In this document: positions 63,903-64,000 of the stretch, one piece after another
Position numbering within the stretch: the stretch's first letter is position 1
How the letters are laid out: each line of letters opens with the position of its first letter
Source of the DNA: Mycobacterium fragae
GTDB taxonomy: Bacteria > Actinomycetota > Actinomycetes > Mycobacteriales > Mycobacteriaceae
Length of the DNA: 64,000 bases
Reading direction: 5' to 3'
Assembly (NCBI RefSeq): GCF_002102185.1
Contig: NZ_LQOW01000005.1
Coordinates: forward strand, 185,439-249,438
Translations under genes and position numbers: made by a program
The notes under the pieces: model-generated
The model's input: the letters and a program-made list of their open reading frames with translations, nothing else
Databases searched by the model: none
What the model was told of the DNA's origin: nothing

Positions 63903-64000
63903 GTGACCACGCGTTTTATGACGGACCCGCACGAGATGCGGGCGATGGCGGGCCGTTTTGATGTGCACGCCCAGACGGTGGAGGACGAGGCCCGCAAGAT
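63903..64000 (+). CDS. Esx (WXG100) protein, EsxM/EsxJ type, partial
   Basis: The first 32 codons are present and the gene runs off the right edge. They read [20 protein letters not shown] then [12 protein letters not shown], matching the EsxJ/K/M/P/W group of M. tuberculosis ESX-5-linked Esx proteins. GTG at 63903 with AAAGGAG 9 bp before. A very short frame (MLNPQNG) lies in the leader at 63846. The gene order PPE-PPE-PE-Esx is that of ESX-5 loci. Confidence 0.9.
   Translation, partial: MTTRFMTDPHEMRAMAGRFDVHAQTVEDEARK

Overview
The window is a high-GC chromosomal segment from a slow-growing Mycobacterium. Three things point to this. A long block (about 23.6-45.4 kb) keeps the gene content and mostly the order of M. 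tuberculosis Rv2667-Rv2685 (clpC2, Rv2668, Rv2669, Rv2670c, ribD, Rv2672, aftC, msrB, Rv2675c, hemQ, hemY, hemE, echA15, Rv2680, Rv2681, dxs, Rv2683, two Ars-type transporters). Mycobacterium-restricted families are present (DUF732, DUF7159-like, PknH_C-type lipoprotein, PE, PPE, Esx). The ESX-5-type PPE/PE/Esx group at the right end belongs to slow growers. It is not M. tuberculosis: UdgX, an NAD formate dehydrogenase, a GMC dehydrogenase cassette and several regulator-led cassettes are extra.

Layout. 0-9.8 kb: redox and metabolic genes, mostly on the minus strand (partial TPP enzyme, UdgX, F420 LLM enzyme, hemerythrin-like protein, Mo-oxidoreductase fused to a b-type cytochrome, GH15 hydrolase), then an enolase-superfamily gene. 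9.9-18.2 kb: proline-rich DUF7159-like protein, SDR plus acyl-CoA-dehydrogenase-fold pair, small hypotheticals, and a partner-switching module (STAS antagonist plus GAF/SpoIIE/HATPase fusion). 18.3-18.8 kb: four tRNA genes (Val-CAC on minus; Gly-GCC, Cys-GCA, Val-GAC on plus). 19-21.9 kb: small exported or membrane proteins of an accessory island beside the tRNAs. 21.9-45.4 kb: formate dehydrogenase, then the conserved core with the late haem pathway (hemE-hemY-hemQ-methyltransferase, translationally coupled on minus), aftC-msrB, dxs and the transporters. A three-gene GMC dehydrogenase cassette sits between hemE and echA15.

45.4-60.4 kb is a mosaic of detoxification and stress cassettes: a trHbN-type haemoglobin, a NarL-type two-component system, a ClC channel, a MarR-methyltransferase-NNP transporter-FAD monooxygenase cassette, a MerR-led cassette with a Cys-rich small protein, a SpoIIAA-like protein and an SRPBCC protein, and a TDT/SLAC1 channel. 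It includes decayed genes (an ANTAR-domain remnant, a possible class II amidotransferase start) and a duplicated promoter segment. 60.4-64 kb: two PPE-SVP genes flanking a collapsed PE gene, an intact PE18/PE19-like gene and the start of an EsxM/EsxJ-type WXG100 gene, preceded by a good sigma-A-type promoter.

The best candidates for little-described biology are the MarR cassette (52.2-55.9 kb), the MerR cassette (56.0-57.7 kb), the Met/Cys-rich membrane protein next to the tRNAs, and the tandem palindromes in front of clpC2. No CRISPR array, rRNA or intact insertion sequence was seen.
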